DNA of 64,000 nucleotides from Anisakis pegreffii (Eukaryota > Nematoda > Chromadorea > Rhabditida > Anisakidae): positions 1 to 64,000 of the forward strand of contig JAPYMA010000925.1 in NCBI GenBank assembly GCA_035041965.1, written 5' to 3'. The notes beneath the pieces were generated by a model. The model was not told where the DNA came from and searched no databases. It saw nothing but the letters and a program-made list of their open reading frames with translations. Of this stretch, positions 35,883 through 48,816 are shown one piece after another. Both the position numbers and the translations under genes were made by a program. Within the stretch, counting starts at the first letter, position 1, and each line of letters begins with the position of its first letter.

Positions 35883-38800
35883 ATGGGAAGTGGTGCAAGC
35901 AACAGCAGTCATAATGCTGAGCAACCGAAGGCAGAACAACGCCAATGCTTCGGAAAAGCAACATCACGACAGATTGATCGCGATATTCAAAAAGAGAAAA
36001 TGTCATCGATGAACACTTTCAAAATTCTCCTTCTTGGTATAATCTTAACAATTTTTTTCTCGTTAAGCATTTCTTCCATTCAATCTGTTTTATTTCATAC
36101 ATGTTCATCTTTCATCATCGCTGTGAATGCGATACTTTCGATTTGAGCTGAATGAAAATTGATCATAAATTGAACTGCAGGTGGTTCAGAATGCGGGAAA
36201 ACAACTATTTTCAAGCAGATGCGGTAAGGCTTACAATTTTTCGTTGGTAAATTGTAATTTTCGTAGGCATACATTGCAATATGAATTGTTGAAAACTTTC
36301 GTTACTTCCACGAGCAAATATATGTGCGTATACGGAATTTCTAGAAAGAAAAAACACGTGCAAAACACAAATTCTATCGAAACTGAGCCCTTTTCATCTT
36401 CTCTCTGTTTTTCAAATTTATTTAACAACAATATCGAAATTCAACAAATATTTTTGACCAAAGCGAAATTGAACGTACGCCGTCTGAGCTCACCGGATCT
36501 CCATAGCACAGTGTGATCTCAGTCACAACCTGCTCCTTTCAAATTTATTTACGTACAGTCCACATCTTCCATTTATGTAACCTTTTGGCGTTAGATGCGA
36601 CAAGTTTCTTCAATAATTCAAATGCACACGAGTTTCCCGTAGACTGTCTCTGAATCAACATTGCATAGTTTGTGCCGTACTCAATGAATTGATGAATTTA
36701 GAATTTTGCATTTGGATGGCTTTTCGAATGATGACAAACAACGTTACAAATACTCAATCTTGAGAAATGTTGTCGATTCCATAGCGCAAATGTTAAGCGC
36801 ATGTGAGACGTTTCGCATTGTGCATGAATACGTTATTCAGGTATGACTGATTTGTTGACAAGCAACTGTATTCTTTATAATCATTTTGAAAACACATCAT
36901 CCGTCGGTGGTGCTCTATAGCCGAACAAAATTCTGAAATCATCTACCTAGCTGGCTGCTATAGATACTGCTATATGTTTTATTTCCAAGACTCTTGGTCA
37001 AGGAATGAAACGCTCAATAAATCTTTGTTAAGAACAATACTCAATTTTGAGAAATTCACCGGAAGTTTATCAATAACTAAGCAACTTGATCACATAATAA
37101 GTTTATCAACTTATTCGCATCTTATGTTATCATAAAATTGCTGTAGTCAACTGTAATGATTAGCAGCATTTTTACAATACCTGTTTTTCGTTTCGAAAGC
37201 AGACTATATTCATTCCATTTATGATCATTCCTCAAGAATTTCTGTTGCTCAATGACTGATTGAGCAACAGTTAGTCTTGTGCAAATCTTTATGGAATCAG
37301 TTGATTTTGTGTTTTGAAAACATCGGAAAAAACTTATGAAAAGTAAATTGTCAATAATCAAACTAGGTTTTATCATGCAGCAGCACTGATAATGATAACG
37401 ATACTGTTGCTAGTGAGAACACAAGCTTAACTCTATAGCAAGCAACTACAGTGGAGCTATGAAGCTGAAGAAATTTTCCAGTCAGTTCAAAAATTGAATA
37501 CAACCATGAACAATACATAATTTGATCAGCTCACCACAAATGCATTTTTTTTAAATGCATTCAGAAGGCCGAAGATTTCGGATAGTCTAATGAAAAAGAA
37601 AACAAGTAATCAATCGACAGTTAATTCCTTTCTAAGAGAAAAGAACAAATCAAAGCTCAATTAGGAAATATAAAGTAGTTTATGAACATCAAACGAGCAG
37701 ACAACACTGAATAAGCGGCTCATTAAAATCAACAATTCATCCATTCACGAACCATATAAAAACAATTCATTGAATGATATATTGTAACATAATTACTCTC
37801 CATGATTGTACTTCGCAGGAAAAGGTCAACAAGTTTTTGCATTATTATGAAGAAATTAACAAATCGACTGCCGAGATCCATCTTCCCAAAGAGATGGTCG
37901 GTATCATTCAACGTATTTGGCAAAGTACTACGATACAATTGGTTTATACGAGGCGTTTTAGTTATCAGTTATTGGACAGCGCCAAATAGTTAGTTGTTTC
38001 TATTTTATCATCAACACTGTCTAGGTTACAGTATATCTGTTGATGAATGACTGCAAGAGAGGCAAATTTCAACTCAAAACTTTTTAGTCTCAGCGTCTGG
38101 AAGCTAACAAACTCTTTGACTTCAGCGACCATTGTTGTTTCTGTATCACGGAATCACCGAAGAATGCTTTCAAAAAACAACAATTAACATAACAAACAAT
38201 CCGAATTTCAAATGTCGTATGAATGCATTGCTAGTGAGAGTGTTGAGAATGATGAAATTCCAAAATTTATTACCGCTGTTATTTTTTTTTCAGTTTTCTT
38301 GACAGTATTGAACGAATCACCGAAGAGAATTATTCACCGACTACACAAGACATTTTGCAGTGTCGATTCCGTACGACCGGTATTCATGAGATCAATTTCA
38401 TGTACAAAAAACTTGACTTCAGGTGCACTTTCCAGAAAATTTCTTCTTTGTGCATAATCGGTATGATTTCGGAGGGTTGATAAAGATAGTCATTGTGATA
38501 GCATTAATTGAACAGCAGTTAGCATTCGATGAACTGCTTGCTGTAGGATGGTCGATGTTGGAGGGCAACGTTCAGAAAGGCGGAAATGGATTCATTGCTT
38601 CGATAATGTTAATATGGTTCTTTTTGTGGTCGCGATGAGTGAATTCGATCAAGGTGATCCAGAGGATGAAACTCAGGTAGGCACGATGTCATATATCAAT
38701 TTGTTCTTAGCATTATAAAGCTCGACAATTTTCATACAAATGCAATATGCTCTCTGTCTCAGGTGGCAATCAAATGTTCTTTGATATATATTTCTTTTAG

Positions 38801-39367
38801 AATCGAATGATTCAAAGTCAACAAATCTTCAAAACGATCGTACAAAGCGACTATTTCAAAAATGCTTCTATTGTACTGTTTCTAAACAAATTCGATATAT
38901 TTCAAGAAAAAATCAAATACGCGTCACTGAAGAAGTGTTGGCCAGAATACAACGGTATTATTCACCAAATTCGTTTAGCTTTTTGTTTGCTTTGCATTCG
39001 TTTGAATCATTTCAAATACCGCAATGAATTTACCGCATTCAAATATGTGATCGAATGATTATTTTGATCAACGTAATCTTCTTATTACTACAAACTTATT
39101 TGAAAGAAGATACATGCATGAAGAATGGAAATAAATTTACAAATTTTTTGGATTGCTTGCAAAAATATGCATACTCCAGGTGATGAATCGGTTGAAGATT
39201 GTACAAAATTTTTGCAAAAGCAGTTTCAACGTTGTGTTCCGAATAGGCAAAAATATTTCGCATTTGTTACGACCGCAACTGATACGAGTAACATCGATTT
39301 GGTATTCGGCTCAGCTGTTGCACATATTGTTAATCAGAATCTGAAAGCGACCGGTCTCCATGAGTAA
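35883..39367 (+). CDS. Heterotrimeric G-protein alpha subunit, divergent nematode type
   Basis: Eight exons (35883-36036, 36181-36223, 36702-36840, 37819-37988, 38294-38422, 38547-38676, 38801-38954, 39180-39367) join in phase to give 368 residues, the usual G-alpha length. The start was set at the second ATG because it gives MGSGAS, an N-myristoylation site; an ATG 24 bases upstream would bury it. The P-loop is GGSECGKTT (52-60), altered from the usual GAGESGKST. The helical domain spans about 67-168. Switch I has RFRTTGI (arginine finger 193, Mg-binding Thr196). Switch II has [12 protein letters not shown] (catalytic Gln219). Base recognition uses NKFD (284-287) and TTATDT (337-342). The C-terminus NLKATGLHE lacks the Cys four from the end, so pertussis-toxin modification is not expected. 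Its job is to relay receptor signals at the plasma membrane; nematode-specific G-alphas often act in chemosensory neurons (inference). Confidence 0.94.
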
Positions 39368-39690
39368 TTATGTGAACAATCGTTATAATGATTATTACCA
39401 ACACTATCATTTTTATCACTGTTTCATTGCAATTGCTACTGCTGCTGCTGCTACCATCTCATCAAAATGGAACCTAATCTGGGCTATTCAAATTGACTCA
39501 TTCTTTTCCTGATCTGAACTTACCGACTATCATTCAATTCATATTCAGCACCCTGTTCCGAGTCGAAGAGAATTTTTATTTCAAGTTCTTAGCTCTTAAT
39601 AATTCTCCTATCACCTATACAGTTACGGCTAAGCATCCATCTTTTTCTTAACGCATACGATCAAAATATTATCATTATCATTACCGATAA

Positions 39691-39720
39691 ATTATTATTA
39701 TTATTATTATTATTGTTAAT
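39691..39720 (+). repeat. (ATT)n microsatellite
   Basis: A short run of ATT triplets follows the G-alpha stop codon and probably lies in its 3' UTR. Confidence 0.85.
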
Positions 39721-39803
39721 TACTATTACTATTAGTATACCACAGGTCCCTACATAGTTGAATGAATTTTTGATACTAGCCAATTCAATTCTCCCTCATG
39801 ATC

Positions 39804-39887
39804 GAGCAGCAGTGGCTTAGCATTTGGCAGAGCATGATCTCAGTGTGCTAACAGGGGTCGCGTGTGGGTCCGAGGCCTTTGGTGATA
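39804..39887 (+). other. tRNA-like relic, probable tRNA-derived SINE head
   Basis: An A-box-like stretch (TGGCTTAGCATTTGGCAGAG) is followed 35-40 bases later by a B-box-like GGGTCCGAGGCC. The D-stem can pair (GCTT/GAGC), but the anticodon stem cannot, and no clean acceptor stem is visible. It is therefore not a working tRNA gene. Confidence 0.5.
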
Positions 39888-40127
39888 TCTATTGTACCGT
39901 CAAGATCGTTATCTGTAATTATCAACTAATTCACGGATGTTTAATTCATTTTCGGTGCAATGTAATCATTACAATTTCTAATCAATCGAGCAACTATGCA
40001 TGTTCACACAAATTATTCAATCTGAACTTATACTACTCCTCTTCTACATCACAGTTATATTTGCCATTATTATTGCTATCGTTCGAATCACTCCTACTTT
40101 TTACCGTTTACCGTATTATCATAATTA

Positions 40128-40170
40128 TTGTTATTATTATTATTATTATTAATAATATTATTATTATCAG
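40128..40170 (+). repeat. (TTA)n/(AAT)n microsatellite
   Basis: An ATT/TTA triplet run contains an inversion point (ATTAATAATATTA). The poly-Ile/Leu frames here are composition effects. Confidence 0.85.
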
Positions 40171-41244
40171 TTGACTCATTTTTGATCATCGATATCTGTC
40201 AGCATCAAACGAATAAACAGTTTACACGTTCAAATAAAATCAAGACCACAATTAAAAGCACAGCTATAAACATCAAACAAACGGATGAATACCGGCCAGA
40301 TTTGAGTGTGGAAATATTCACTTAACTTATTCATTTATTCAAAGATATCGCGCAAAGTGGCAGTGTTCAAGAAAGTAATTGCTTACGGAAGCAAACAAAA
40401 AACTGTATAAAGCGCCGAGTGAAATTCAGAAAGAAGACGCGACAGTGATCACGTAATTGGCTGATATATGCAAAGACTGAAATTCACTTAAGAAATCAAT
40501 CAGAGAATGCTGAATCTTTTCTGGACAATACATGATCACTAAAAATCGTCCGAATCTTTCACGGATCATTTACTGGTCGTCATATCAAATTATGGCTGCA
40601 TTGGCTGAGAGCGGTGCAGGCGTGATGGAGACGATTCTTTAACAGATAAACAAAGTCTACTAATAGTAATGACGATGTTTATAATAACTATGGCAGTAAA
40701 AATAATAGTACCACCGAGAAATTTATTGCATATCCGATAGGTCGAAATCAAGGGATCAAATGCTCTAAACTAAATCACATAAAATGCTCCAATGATTGCA
40801 TCAAACCTGGTTTACTTTCAACTCAATTCATGGCGAAATGAGAGCGTAACTGAATCCCAAAGCAACGAATCAATCCCTAATTACAACCAAATAACAATAA
40901 TATCATCAAACACAAAAAAATCAAGAAAAACAAAGATGGAGGATCAATATTTATGTTGTTTAATAAACTCATTGTCAAATTCACTTATGAAATTTGCTAT
41001 ATCAATCAAATTCGATCAATCAGTTGGACCTAACCAAAATTGCGTATTTGTCTGGCACGCAACACGCCAACAACAATTTGTAGAGTTCTTTGTGTATTCA
41101 TTGCATTTGTGATCGTTCGTTCAAATTAATTCGATAAAAGCACTTCTGTTTATTTCTCAGCGAACTCAAATCAAGAATCAACGAAGCACTTTCAAAAGCA
41201 AGGTAGAAAGATGCAAAATAAATGTGCAGTGATACAAGAAGTAT

Positions 41245-41250
41245 TTTATT
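41245..41250 (-). terminator. Polyadenylation signal AATAAA (minus strand)
   Basis: AATAAA on the minus strand lies about 38 bases after the stop codon of the exon at 41,524-41,288, the expected place for a 3' end signal. Confidence 0.45.
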
Positions 41251-41287
41251 CTAAGCAAATATAACATACCAATTCTTTTACAATCTT

Positions 41288-41524
41288 TCATTTGGTAAGC
41301 AACGAAGCAACAATCATCCTATGCGATAAATCATGAGCAACCAAAGCGATCAACACCTTTTTTCGCCTCTCACCACTACCATTACTCGTGCTCGTCACTC
41401 CATCACCTGCACCAATCACGTCCTCGCTGTTCGTTGCAAAAGCCTCACGTGGATTTTTACAAGCACTACTCATATAAATCACTATCAATTTATCAACTTT
41501 AGCCGGACCCGGATCACGAACAAT
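41288..41524 (-). CDS. Probable last exon of an unidentified minus-strand gene (partial)
   Basis: An open frame of 78 codons follows a splice acceptor (ATTATAG) and runs to a TGA. It begins IVRDPGPAKVDKLIVIYMSS, continues with CKNPREAFATNSEDVIG, then a Gly/Ser/Thr linker, then ERRKKVLIALVAHD, and ends MIVASLLTK. Charged and hydrophobic blocks alternate as in real protein, and AATAAA follows closely. The phase at the acceptor is 0, and an in-frame TAG just upstream forces splicing if the whole frame is used. A start at the internal Met (41,473) would instead give a 61-residue single-exon protein. I found no upstream exons. The KVLIALVAHD block resembles the first strand of methylglyoxal synthase, but the rest of that fold is absent, so no function is assigned. 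Confidence 0.35.
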   Translation of the reverse strand: MVRDPGPAKVDKLIVIYMSSACKNPREAFATNSEDVIGAGDGVTSTSNGSGERRKKVLIALVAHDLSHRMIVASLLTK

Positions 41525-44500
41525 CTATAATGATCGGTAACAATAATGCATTATTGCAATGAGAGAAATGAGGTTACATTAGCAAAGAACATCAAAAAGA
41601 TTGATCACACGTCAGCTGCAACTGATCTAGATGCAGTTACGAATTCATGGCACTAATCAAAAAACGAACTGGAAGCATAAATACTCACATACAATCGAAG
41701 TGCTCTACCAGGATTCAGAAACGAATAAACTGGTGAGACTCGATACAGGTCGTTATTACTACATTTTATCTTTATGACTATCCTGAAAAAGCACTGAGTT
41801 GTACAAATCGATTGTTTGTTGTCATTCGTTTTCAGTGATAATTTTCAAGCGATATAAAATATTTGAGGTGAAGACTAATTTTGCGTAATGTTTGAATTTA
41901 TTAAGATCGCTGATCATTTCGGGAAGAATTCATTGCTAGCATGCAATCAGTCAAGAGACCAACCTTTCAGTACCACTATTTACAAGAAGATGCCTTGAGC
42001 CACCGCCTTTTGACGCTGAGTATTCAGCAATTCGTGGATGAACGTACAAATTCATACCATCAGTTGCCTTGCTTATCATATGCGCAGGCATTACTCGCAA
42101 CCTACACATACAGTTATTCACTTTGTGCTGTTCACTTCGAGCAGTACTTTTTCGTGACGATTTAGACTTAAATTTGATCTTAATTGTCAACTGCACGCAT
42201 CAATTATCAAAGACAAGTGACTCTTAAGGAACTGGGCAATACAACATACAGCGCCTTAATTCTTGATCGCTGCTCAGTTTGATATTGAATGGAGCGATTG
42301 ACGAAAAAGAGTAGGTAATAAAAAATATCGCATTTATTGGTTTTGCATGATAGCGGAAGAGGAAGGCTGCGGTGATTATGAAAGGAAAGTGTGCAGCCGT
42401 AACACATCTAATGTAGTATTTGAACTACTATGAGTGAAAGTGATTAATTTGAAACAAATATCATCTTATGGGAAAAAAACGAGAGAATGAAGAAAGAGCT
42501 GTGCGTGCCGTTACTTTGATTGGTCGTTGTTTCATTTCATTTCGAACAGCCGGAATAAGTCAGACCAATAGTTATGTAGCTGCTGTACTGTCTTCGGCTA
42601 CATTTTATCCATCTCTACTCATTTTTCTTTCAACTGCTCATCCATTCATCTACCATCTATCTACCTATCTATATATCTTCCTATGGGAACGATGAGATCA
42701 TTTCAGAAAGTGGCGAATTCAATTTCAGTTTACTGAGCGATTAAGTCGTCCTTATCAGAAATAGAATGGCATTCCCAGTGATGAATAACTCAAATTTATC
42801 TAACGAAGTCTCGCTCAAATGATGGCTCAGTTTGAATCTATTCAAATTCGCACAATTCCATTTAAAATGCTCATTCCAAACAAACAAAAGAATTTTTCGT
42901 CATCATATCATTTTCCATTCTTTCCTTCTTTGCTTGTTAATGCTCTTGCATCGGTTTATTTTTCTCTTCACTGTTGCCTGCTATTGCAAATCAGAATCAA
43001 ATTACAACTTTTAAAAAACGACACATCTTCTTCGAACAGCTCAGAGCCATCAAATCCACACAAATATCATGTTTGGAACAGTCTTTTGCATGTTTGCATA
43101 ATATAAGCACCTTCGTATGAGTACTGCTGCTTACCAGTTACTCATCAATCGTTGCTCATTTGAGTAGATCAAATTGTACTCTACGAAATGGAATGATGCG
43201 TTGAATTCTGTATTACTGGATGAATCGCTGGTCAGGATCAAGCATTATTAATTAGTGATTTATTTACCTTGATAAATCTTATGCGTTCATTAGTGTTGTC
43301 TGTCGTGGTGGAAGTGCTCGTCGATAACAATGTTACCTTTGCAGCATTTTTTCGCTTTCTACTCCAAATAATTAAACTTTCCAGTATCCGCATTATCACC
43401 TCAACACGACTGAACTGAAACTAATCACTGATTTTTATGATGAATTCTCCTCGTCCGATTCACAATTCATAAAACATCAAATATTCATTCACTCCGCTCC
43501 TTTATTATCTTATTCGCACGATTTATCATCCATAAAAGGCTTTGCAACTAAAACCTTTCATGGATGATATTCACCTATCCTAAACTAGTAACTGAGAAAG
43601 TCGTTTAAGAAAAAACTTCAAAACATCGCTAGAACGAAGAACTAAAATTTTGACGACGACGAACAGACACAAAACGTCTACGACGATCATGTACTGCTTT
43701 GAGAAGAATAATGCGAAGCAGAAGCACTGGAAATTGGAGGCGAAACATTGAAAGAAGACGTAAGCAGCAGTGATTATTACGCATTAACGAACAGGCGGAA
43801 TTTCGTTGATGATAATGCTGATTGCTGAATGGCTGAACGGCTGAACCAATGAATATATGGATGGATGGTTGGTTGCAAGCAACCGAAGCATCATCCTCTT
43901 CTCAACAATAATTTTTGTTTGCTTTCTTTACGCTCTTCCGGAAAAATTCCAATTCATTTTGATTGATTGAAGAATGAAAAAAATTAGTTTTTGCATTTGC
44001 ACCCTCACATAACACACAGCTAGCTGAATTTCAATCTTATTTTTTGGATGTTTTCCGCTAGCAATTCAGTAATTCAATCTGTTGAGCAGACGATAAAATA
44101 CCCGCACGTATATCATACGAACGCAAATATAGAAAAAAACGCTTCACATTGAAAACAAATGGGCAATGAAGAATGTATTGATGAATATGCGAATCAAAAT
44201 GCTGCTAGAAAATGAAATTCTGATGACTGCTCACTTAAGATCACAATGGTTATGGTCCATTTTGAAAGATGTTTGTTTGAGAATGTATGGACGGATACAT
44301 AGATAATTCGGTGAAGAATTCGTCGGAGAACTGCAACAAATCTGACGAGGAAAAGTAACTTTTTCGAAAGTGACGATGGTGCTGATGAGAATGGCCAACA
44401 GCAACAATAGCAATAAGTTGACTTCCAGGAATATCAGTAGCGCAAAAGAGGAGCGTGCTTGGATATTGCTGCTGCCAGTAGTTGCATAAACTCATCGGTG

Positions 44501-46751
44501 ACACATCCATCATTTTGGAATGCGACATCTCCTGCTGCCATAAGAGTATTCATTCATTCATTGTCGTCCAATCGTACATCTATCCGTCCATTTATCTCTT
44601 CTAGCCACTAAGGAGTCATTCAAGGGCTCATTGAACCTCCTAACTCCGTCCAATACCAACCGCTTAACTATTATTTACCCTTTTATCTCTTTACTGTCAA
44701 TATTTCAAATTCACTTTTTGCTCTATAGCCTTGTCTTTTGAAAACGAAACAAATGAATACACACATGTTTGAGTGTGCTGGTATTATATAACACATTACT
44801 GCTCTATTAATGCCGAAGAATCGCCTACTCTCGTCTCATTGTTCATTTATCTCGTCCTCATTTGGAATGAGATGGATTGCTATCGCTTTAATTAAACAGC
44901 TATCACAAACAGCAACAGCAGCAGCAACAACAACAACAATAAAAATATAGCACAACGGTCTAACCAGAAAAAAAATTCCTTAGAAAGGGGCTATGTAATA
45001 CGGTGAATAACAGGTCATCATGCATGAGCTCAGCTCCTCTCATAAAACAAAAGCGTCAGTGGTAGCGCTTCTTAAAATTAATAATTATCGTGTTTTCAGC
45101 AGGGATTCCACCCCCGAAATCAATCGTCTGCACGCATGTTCAAGCCATCAGCATAATAATTTCTCAAACATTCCATTCACTTACCAACATTAAATCCTTT
45201 AAAAACGCATCTGGAATACATTGCAATCTTAACAAGTTCAAAATCATATAAAAACCAAGCATTCAGAATCGAGAACCAATCATTATTATTTATACGCACA
45301 AGACAACTTCATTAACCATACAAATCATGAACCGAGCCGTAGTCAACTCAATTCAATCAACTCAATCCCGTTTGATAGCTGCCGGCATATGCATGAATGG
45401 ATAACCAATAACACGCATTTGGTGGATATGCATTTCAACCGATGTATTCAGAGAGCGTTTATTTATCGCAGTTTCCCTCAACAAGCACCACGCATCAAAC
45501 GTGAGTGTATTATCCAGTTGCTATCGCTTTTGCGTCTTGTTCAAGTGGTAGGTAGATAGGTGCTCAAACATACCTACTGCATAGATAGTTGTAACATTAT
45601 CCAACTACACATTTATTCAAGAAGCATAATGCTCATTACATATTATGATTATTTTCCTCTCAAAAAATGAGACTCACGTACTTGTTTGAAAGTGTGATTG
45701 GGCTAACAACCCATGAAACATTCTGGTAACAGTTTATTCGCGATGTGTGACAAGTTTGACATTTAAGTTTACATTTGCATACATTTACTTAGCTAGTCAA
45801 ATCTATGTATGGAAAAACATACAAGTTCTGTCGATGTTTGTAAATTTTTAGGTATAAACAAGTGATTGACCATCTTGTCAAGTTTCGTTCGCAAAATCAG
45901 ATCAGATTTTGCTAGAATTCGACCGTTACATGCATCATCTTTCTTTTGGTACATTTTTCGTACTGTACATAAAATGACACATTTTTCGGTACATTTGTAT
46001 CAAATTTTATTTCCTTTTCATTTATTTTTCATCTCTATTTTTACCTCCTTTTTATACATTAAATTTACTATTCCCTTCCAACATAGCACTTAAAAACTCG
46101 ATCGTTTCAGCGGCAAGTAGCAAGCCAACATTAAAAAAGGATTAGATCCTCAACACAGTAATTCGAATAACGAACCGAAGAATTGTTCAAGAATCGAATT
46201 TTATGCCTCCTATCAATGCTGATTTAAAATTGATCGAATTCGCTTTTATCATTTCGTCCCGTATCATCAACTAGATGACCAACAAAAATGCGTTGTTATC
46301 TGTTTGAGAGCTTGCACATAATGATTAGTTCCATAAGTTGCTATAGAATATTGAACTTAAATCCTCGGTCAAGTATGACTTTCTAGGATCTGATATCGCC
46401 TCTTTTCATGCAACTGAATAAGTTTCAAAATTCCACTTCGTTGCTAGCAGATGGCTGGCTGCCTGCTTGCGATTCACGGCACTTCGGTGGATATTTATTG
46501 AAATTTTGATTTGTTCACTATCATTTATTCAGCGTCGATCATCTCAGAAAGATAAAAATAAAATTTTAATTTCAATCAGCCCTTTCAGTTGAACATTTCA
46601 CAAAAATGGAACCAACGTAACCAACGTGATTTCAATCAGCCCAAATTGGAATGATGAATGCATTTCACAACAATCAATTGCATTCTGCATAATATTTTGC
46701 TTCCGCAAAACTTTCATGGAAATAAAACTGTTCTTCTAATATGTTTTCACA
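41525..46751. other. Gene-poor AT-rich region
   Basis: No complete gene was supported. Long overlapping frames at 44,231-44,541 (minus) and 45,250-45,560 (plus) lack convincing splice partners. Short CAACAG/CAACAA-rich words occur near 44,905-44,940, and ATCT/CTAT words near 42,650-42,680. Confidence 0.45.
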
Positions 46752-46856
46752 GTTTATGGGTTTTTATGTGTTCAAAAACGACACTTATGTGGTTTTTATA
46801 CGTTCAAAAAAGAACACATAAAACTTATGTGGTTCCTACGTGCTCGAAAAAAATCA
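46752..46856 (+). repeat. Degenerate tandem repeat, about 40-bp unit, 2.5 copies
   Basis: Units share TTATGTGGTTTTTA, then CGTTCAAAAA-like sequence. The third copy is truncated (CTTATGTGGTTCCTACGTGC). Confidence 0.65.
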
Positions 46857-47480
46857 AGAAAGCCGTAAATGAAGTGTGAAAACAGCTCATCAATTGTAAT
46901 ATACTTTCTCAGTTTGGCTGCACTTATTTTTTCCATAATTTCAAAAAACCGAGCAGCTGAATGAGATGGGGCGGTAGTTTTGCGGATTCTTTCTTGGAAT
47001 CCTTGTTGTAGCGATCTGATGATAGCTGATTTTCTCCATGAAAGAACCGAGCCAGTCGATGACAGCAGAACCATACGATTCACAGACCCTCAGACGAAAT
47101 GCTCAGCGTGTTGATTTTTTGAGAGGGAATGAGGTGAGTGTAGACTGCTGCCAGCTGATTGTTTTTCATCTTTAAATTTTGTTGTCGTCACTTCGTCGTT
47201 ATTTTTTATTATTGAACTTTGTTTTCATCATTGACTGGTGCTTATTGTCGAGTAGATTTCTTGTTGCTGAATAATTAAGTAGAATTTTCCAACAGTTCAT
47301 GATGCAATTAGGGTTTTTCGCGGTTAAATCGATCGTGCTATTGCAAATTTTGAGGGATGATTTGAAAGTAGCGATTAATGATAGCGATTATCGCAGCTAT
47401 TTTTTTCGCTGACGTGCACATCACTGATCATAAGTGATTCACAGTGAGAAATCACTTTCATACTATTCAGATAGATGTTC

Positions 47481-47756
47481 AAAATTCTTTTGTTTACTTT
47501 GAATGTATTAAAAATTCTTTTTATTGATTTGTTGGTTCATATTTTTCAGAACGTTTCATTGACCTTCCCTAGGTTCACCGTAATTGTTGCTCGTTTTCCA
47601 AAGTAGTTGAATTCTTGTATTGTATGAAGTTATTGAATTCCTTTTATTCTTCTATTCCTTTAATATGCGAAATTTTTTGTTTACTTTGAGCATAATGGAA
47701 AACTTTTTCTACTGATTTGTTTGTTCAGTTTTTTCAGAACGTTTTATTGGCCTTTT
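47481..47756 (+). repeat. Direct repeat pair of about 86 bp
   Basis: 47,481-47,566 and 47,670-47,756 share TTTGTTTACTTTGA, CTGATTTGTT-like and TTTTTCAGAACGTTT blocks in the same order, at roughly 75-80% by eye. Confidence 0.65.
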
Positions 47757-48307
47757 AAAATTTCAGTGCAATTGGTGCTTGTATGACATAACAACGCATT
47801 CGAAAACTTGTTTCTCGAAATATCTTTCTGCTAATAAACTTTCTGACGTTCTTCTACCACACATACACGGCATTTAGTCAGTCAGCGTCGTTGAATTAAA
47901 ATATTTTTGCCGCTATCATTACTATTACGATCGCAGTTATTGCCATCATCATTACTATTACTATCGCAGATTCTTACAACTAATATTTTTCAACTACTTT
48001 GGGAAAATTTCTAATTCTAATACCCAAAGGTTGGTTGATTTTGTTAGGATCGATATTCTGTAATATTCTCATTTATTATGAAATATGTCAGTAACAAGTC
48101 GTAAAGTTGACACATTCATATGCAATTTAGTGAGGAAATTCGACGGGGAGGAGCAGTTAGATTAGTTACTTTTGCCTATAATATTTACTGATCCGAAATG
48201 ATTCAAATCGGCTCGATCTAGATGTATGAACAAGGCTGTATTCTGACGAGCTCGAAGTTCTCCCACCCGTATGTCTGCATCATTCTTTTCCTCAAGGATT
48301 TAAGAGT

Positions 48308-48385
48308 GGTTGTGTCCGGTCATTTCGCTTGATAACATTTCGCCTAATGTGCGTTCGAGAGTGTTAGCTCCGAGCATTCAGTGGT
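48308..48385. repeat. Diverged stray arm of the fold-back repeat family
   Basis: ATTTCGCCTAATGTGCGTTC, followed by GAGTGTTAGCTCCGAGCATTCAG, parallels the arm at 48,913-48,965 (TTGTCTAATGGGCGTGCGAG...). This suggests an older copy of the same element beside the main one. Confidence 0.5.
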
Positions 48386-48816
48386 TGTTCGATCCCTTGA
48401 CTCTGCTTTCGGAATTTTTCGGGATTGTTGATTTCTTAATCAAGTTATATGATGTATTTTCTTGCTTTTGTTGCGCATGGATTATGCACACGATTTTCTT
48501 GGCTTTGGATTATATGTAACTCGTCCAAAAATTTTGTGATTTTTCCTTGTGAGGTTTATGCTTAAACTCAGGTGGAGATCCATCTCTAGGCCGCGGCCGC
48601 ATTTCTGGTTACACTTAACCATCCGTTCGGCGGAATGTCCATTAGGTAAGTGTCAATAGATGAAATGGCCGTTCGATGAAATGTCGTTAGACAAAATGAC
48701 TTAGTCCCAAGAGTCGCGACAAGATTTCTGAGTCATGAACTTTCTTTTTTTCTGAGTTAAGAACATCCCAAATGATCTCATATTTGCAAATGTATAACAT
48801 GTCGAAAATGGTACTC

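Noticed and set aside
44231..44541. Three open minus-strand frames (one with a long Leu stretch, one starting MAAGDVAFQNDG)
   Set aside because: All three frames are open over the same DNA, no frame has both splice sites, and none has a recognised motif.
45250..45560. Plus-strand open stretch of about 100 codons containing MHEWITNNTHLVDMHFNR before a GTGAGT donor
   Set aside because: No acceptor, partner exon or homology could be seen; length is within chance for this composition.
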